64,000 nucleotides of DNA from the NCBI RefSeq assembly GCF_023715705.1, contig NZ_JAMBOS010000006.1:124001-188000 (forward strand), in the 5' to 3' direction. The translations under genes and the position numbers were made by a program. This stretch comes from Halalkalibacter oceani. Its GTDB lineage: Bacteria > Bacillota > Bacilli > Bacillales > Bacillaceae_D. This document shows, in pieces, positions 61,157-64,000 of this stretch (the stretch's first letter is position 1; every line of letters starts with the position of its first letter). Under the pieces are notes generated by a model. It ran no database searches, was not told where the DNA came from, and saw only the letters and a program-made list of their open reading frames with translations.

Positions 61157-62908
61157 ATGAAACAAAAGAATAATTGGAACGTTTTTTTATCTTATATTAA
61201 ACAGGCAAAAATTCCGAAATGGATGATAGCCGTTGCGCTTCTTTTAAGCTTGATTGAGACAGCGGGCATTTTGATTGTGCCTGTGTTTACAGGTGATATT
61301 GTGGATCAGTTTGCGCTCGGGGAGCTGAATGTTCTACTTATTGCCGTGTTAATAGGAGCCTTCGTTTTACAAGCAGTAGCGGGTGCGATTTCCTATTATT
61401 TGATGAGTTATATGGGGGAATGGGTCGTAGCCGATGTGCGGAAGCAGCTTTGGCGGCGGATTTTGCACTTGCCAATCTCTTATTTCGATGCTTCGCCGTC
61501 TGGGGAAACGATGAGCCGGATGACCCATGATACAGATACATTGAAACGACTGATTACCGATCAGCTTGTATCGTTCGTCTCCGGGATTATTACAGTAGTC
61601 GGGGCCGCTGTTATTTTACTGATTATTGATTGGAAAATGATGCTTTTGATGCTGCTTGTCGTACCGCTGGCAATCGTTGTTCTCCATCCCGCCGGGCAAA
61701 AAATGTATCAGGTCTCGCTGAAGACACAGGATGAAATGGCCTCCTTCTCGGCAGGAATGGCGAGAGTGCTTGGTGATATCCGGTTAGTGAAAGCGTATAA
61801 TGCGGAATCGGAGGAAGGAAATCGTGGGACAAGGGCCGTCGACCGTTTATTTCGCTTTGGAATCAGACAGGCAAAAATTTTAGCGATCATCAGCCCGCTA
61901 ATGACAATGGTGATGATGATTGTGCTCGTCCTACTGATCGGCTACGGTGGATCCCAAGTAGCCTCTGGTGCCTTGACTGCCGGAACGATGGTGATGATGA
62001 TGCTCTATTTGTTCCAGCTGATCTTCCCCTTTACGCAGCTGACATCGTTTTTTACGGAATTTCAAAAGGCGATGGGAGCCACTGAGCGGATTCAGATGCT
62101 ATTTTCAGATGCAGATGAGCTGCAAATCCAGGAAGAGACAAAAACATATACGCCGATTCCGGCAGAGGAACAGGACATCCACTTCCAACAGGTGGCATTT
62201 CATTATCCCTCAGCACAACAGGAAGAAGAGCGGGTGCTTACCGATATTAACTGTACGATTCCTGCCGGAAAAGTAACAGCTGTTGTAGGACCGAGCGGCA
62301 GTGGGAAGACGACGATGTTTGGTTTGCTGGAAAGGTTTTATCAGCCGGTTGAAGGAGCGATTCTTTATGGTGACACGAATTTGCAGAATTTACCACTGGC
62401 CGATTGGAGAAATCAAATTGGTTACGTTTCACAAGAGAGCCCATTAATGGATGGTACAATTCGTGAAAATATTTGCTATGGGTTGGAAAATGTGCCGGAG
62501 GAGCGGGTAAGAGAGGCTGCCGAATTGGCGTATGCCGCTGATTTCATCGATGGTTTTCCGAATGGCTTTGAAACGAAGGTCGGGGAACGGGGGATGAAAT
62601 TATCAGGAGGTCAAAGACAACGAATTGCCATTGCCAGAGCATTGATCCGTGATCCGAAAATCCTGATGCTTGATGAAGCGACCTCCAGCTTGGACAGTGA
62701 ATCCGAGCGCGTTATTCAGAAAGCTTTGCAAACGTTAATGAAGGGGCGCACAACGATTGCGATTGCGCACCGACTGTCGACCGTTATCAATGCCGATCAG
62801 ATCATTATTCTGGAAAAAGGCTCAATTACCGGGATGGGTAAGCATGAAGAACTGCTTGCAGAGCATCCTCTCTATCGAAAACTGGCAGAGCAGCAATTTA
62901 ATCAATAA
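61157..62908 (+). CDS. BmrA-type ABC multidrug exporter
   Basis: 583 residues, half-transporter with six spans (about 20-300) fused to an ATPase: Walker A GPSGSGKTT, Q-loop YVSQESP, signature KLSGGQRQR, Walker B ILMLDEATSSLD and H-loop IAHRLS. Length and order are those of BmrA/LmrA-like homodimeric drug exporters. GGGAGG precedes the ATG. Its MerR/TipA activator is directly upstream and in the same operon, which supports a role in resistance to the compound the regulator binds. Confidence 0.95.
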   Translation: MKQKNNWNVFLSYIKQAKIPKWMIAVALLLSLIETAGILIVPVFTGDIVDQFALGELNVLLIAVLIGAFVLQAVAGAISYYLMSYMGEWVVADVRKQLWRRILHLPISYFDASPSGETMSRMTHDTDTLKRLITDQLVSFVSGIITVVGAAVILLIIDWKMMLLMLLVVPLAIVVLHPAGQKMYQVSLKTQDEMASFSAGMARVLGDIRLVKAYNAESEEGNRGTRAVDRLFRFGIRQAKILAIISPLMTMVMMIVLVLLIGYGGSQVASGALTAGTMVMMMLYLFQLIFPFTQLTSFFTEFQKAMGATERIQMLFSDADELQIQEETKTYTPIPAEEQDIHFQQVAFHYPSAQQEEERVLTDINCTIPAGKVTAVVGPSGSGKTTMFGLLERFYQPVEGAILYGDTNLQNLPLADWRNQIGYVSQESPLMDGTIRENICYGLENVPEERVREAAELAYAADFIDGFPNGFETKVGERGMKLSGGQRQRIAIARALIRDPKILMLDEATSSLDSESERVIQKALQTLMKGRTTIAIAHRLSTVINADQIIILEKGSITGMGKHEELLAEHPLYRKLAEQQFNQ

Positions 62909-62913
62909 TAAAT

Positions 62914-62944
62914 TGAAACGTTTTGTCACTCTCAACTCTCTAAT
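62914..62944 (+). promoter_or_regulatory. Candidate ECF autoregulatory box, second copy
   Basis: TGAAAC (62914-62919), 18 bases, CTCTAAT (62938-62944), 26 bases before the sigma gene. Same AAC-N18-CTCTAAT layout as upstream of 39446. Confidence 0.4.
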
Positions 62945-62970
62945 AGAGGACGAAAGGAGGTTCAAGACAT

Positions 62971-63519
62971 TTGGAAAAGCTAACGCAAATCAAACGAGCA
63001 AAAAGAGGAGATAAGCAAGCCTTTCAGGAGCTGATGGAGGAAGAGAAAAGCAAGCTTTATAAGCTGGCATATATCTATGTCCGCAATGAAGACGAAGCGC
63101 TGGAGATTTTTCAGGAGACGGTATATAAGGCGCTTATGGCGATCGCCGACTTGAAACAGGAGCAGTATTTTTCAACGTGGCTCACTCGAATACTTATCAA
63201 TACCGCGCTTGATTACTTAAGAAAAAAGCAGTGCGTTGTGCCAATGAACGAAGAAATATTCGATAGCCTGGCGAGCGCCCGCAATGGAGTCCAGCCGGAG
63301 GATCAGCTTGATTTGCTCGATGCGCTCGGAAAGCTAGATGAAAAGTATAAAACCGTCCTGTTCCTGCGTTTTTATGAAGACTACACGGTGAAGCAGATTG
63401 CTTCCTTGCTCAACCATCCGGAAGGCACGGTCAAAACAAACATTCATAGAGCGTTACAGCTTTTGCGCGGAAAATTAAAGGAGAGTGATGGAGATGACAA
63501 ACGAGCCACGTTCATTTAA
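62971..63519 (+). CDS. ECF sigma-70 factor
   Basis: 182 residues with region 2 (LAYIYVRNEDEALEIFQETVYKAL) and region 4 (KLDEKYKTVLFLRFYEDYTVKQIASLLNHPEGTVKTNIHRAL). A TTG start, ten bases after AAAGGAGG. Paired with an overlapping DUF4179 gene, as is the ECF factor at 39446, but the two sigma proteins are clearly different sequences and are not a recent duplication. Confidence 0.93.
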   Translation: MEKLTQIKRAKRGDKQAFQELMEEEKSKLYKLAYIYVRNEDEALEIFQETVYKALMAIADLKQEQYFSTWLTRILINTALDYLRKKQCVVPMNEEIFDSLASARNGVQPEDQLDLLDALGKLDEKYKTVLFLRFYEDYTVKQIASLLNHPEGTVKTNIHRALQLLRGKLKESDGDDKRATFI

Positions 63520-64000
63520 AGAAACGATCGATCAAATTCAGGTTCCAGTTGATAAACTCGATACGATTATAGAGAAAACGATAGACGAAGCAGAACCGAT
63601 TCGAAAAAAATCGAGAAAGCACGTATGGCTCTATAGTGCAGGCGCGGCAGTTTTTGCGGGTGTGCTGCTGATCGGCTCAGCTTCCGTTTCACCGGCAATG
63701 GCCAATGTCGTCTCGCAAATTCCGCTGATCGGCTCGATTTTCACCGAGATTGGCGATGACGGGTTGAAGAAAGTCAGCGAGCAAGGTCTTTCTCAGGTGG
63801 TTGGCCAGTCTGATCAGAGCGATGGAACTACTGTGGTAATCGACGAAGCTTTCTATGATGGTACACGGTTTAGCATCGGGTATCGAGCGGAATCGGACGC
63901 TCCGATTGAAAACTATGTGCTTGGGCTTGACTCGATTAAGATAGACGGAAAAACGCCCAAGGCAGTTGCAAGTGGTATCACACAACACGAAATAATAGAT
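63494..64000 (+). CDS. DUF4179-type membrane protein, partial, likely anti-sigma factor
   Basis: Starts ATG at 63494 inside the sigma gene (26-base overlap; GGAG upstream) and stays open to the window end, 169 codons so far. A short basic cytosolic part is followed by one span (LYSAGAAVFAGVLLIGSASV) and the outside domain with EAFYDGTRFSIGYRAE, the same core as the DUF4179 protein at 39963. The role as anti-sigma factor is inferred from topology and coupling. Confidence 0.85.
   Translation, partial: MTNEPRSFKETIDQIQVPVDKLDTIIEKTIDEAEPIRKKSRKHVWLYSAGAAVFAGVLLIGSASVSPAMANVVSQIPLIGSIFTEIGDDGLKKVSEQGLSQVVGQSDQSDGTTVVIDEAFYDGTRFSIGYRAESDAPIENYVLGLDSIKIDGKTPKAVASGITQHEIID

Noticed and set aside
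1-64000. CRISPR arrays, tRNA, rRNA, intact insertion sequences or prophage genes
   Set aside because: Scanned for regularly spaced repeats, tRNA-like clover leaf segments, transposase and phage structural motifs; none supported.

Overview
The window looks like chromosome from a spore-forming, halotolerant or alkaliphile-type Bacillaceae. Evidence for this: Bacillus-type gene families throughout (YozQ, YteA, YczE, YajQ, Bacillus-order LigD, a YtrA-like GntR operon), AGGAGG-like ribosome binding sites with many TTG/GTG starts, promoters resembling those of the Bacillus factors sigma-A, sigma-B, sigma-E and sigma-G, a leucine T-box, CcpA-type cre sites, and an ectoine hydroxylase. I saw no rRNA, tRNA, CRISPR array, prophage or intact insertion sequence. 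The genus cannot be fixed from the sequence alone.

Layout. 0-10.6 kb: end of a LysE exporter, an APC permease, oligoendopeptidase F, a DDAH/YkgA-like hydrolase, then a DNA-repair group (ligD and ku divergent from one another, followed by exoA), a SIMPL protein and a PRC-barrel protein with a sigma-B-like promoter. 10.7-20.3 kb: an MmcB-like nuclease-fold protein, a YtrA-type permease/GntR/ATPase operon, DUF2203, ectD with a sigma-B-like promoter, an AIM24 protein and a secreted copper-amine-oxidase-like protein. 20.3-31.8 kb: GNAT, uroporphyrinogen-III synthase-like protein, an AT-rich EamA transporter behind a proline-rich leader peptide, YteA, a CPA1 antiporter, NikR, LysM-CAP, a glyoxalase-fold protein and an AbrB-type membrane protein. 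Four diverged members of one multi-spanning permease family lie at 11.7, 15.8, 26.8 and 28.5 kb. 31.9-53.9 kb: carbon-acid metabolism and transport: a YjhG-type D-xylonate dehydratase, a hydroxyacid dehydrogenase with an HpaI-type aldolase, and a double-length UxaA/GarD protein. Each of these three loci has a cre-like site, so they may form one dispersed CcpA-controlled regulon. The same stretch holds an ECF sigma/DUF4179 pair, a soluble receptor with reversed domain order, T-box-controlled leuA, a sigma-E-like spore GH18 glucosidase gene, and an MFS exporter behind a three-codon leader and nested hairpins. 54-64 kb: an N-terminally truncated acyltransferase, a LysR regulator, an AT-rich patch with an unrecognised secreted protein, a chemoreceptor, a MerR/ABC exporter unit with a classic 19-bp-spacer promoter, and a second ECF sigma/DUF4179 pair cut by the window end.

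The points most worth following are (i) the 900-residue UxaA-like fusion whose two halves have lost complementary active-site motifs, (ii) two candidate leader-peptide attenuators in front of exporters, (iii) the four-member unannotated permease family, (iv) a shared AAC-N18-CTCTAAT box upstream of both ECF sigma genes, (v) a dispersed two-hairpin intergenic repeat placed at gene 3' ends, and (vi) alternative-sigma promoters that tie NHEJ to the forespore and hydroxyectoine to general stress. All product names come from reading the translations by eye. No database search was run.
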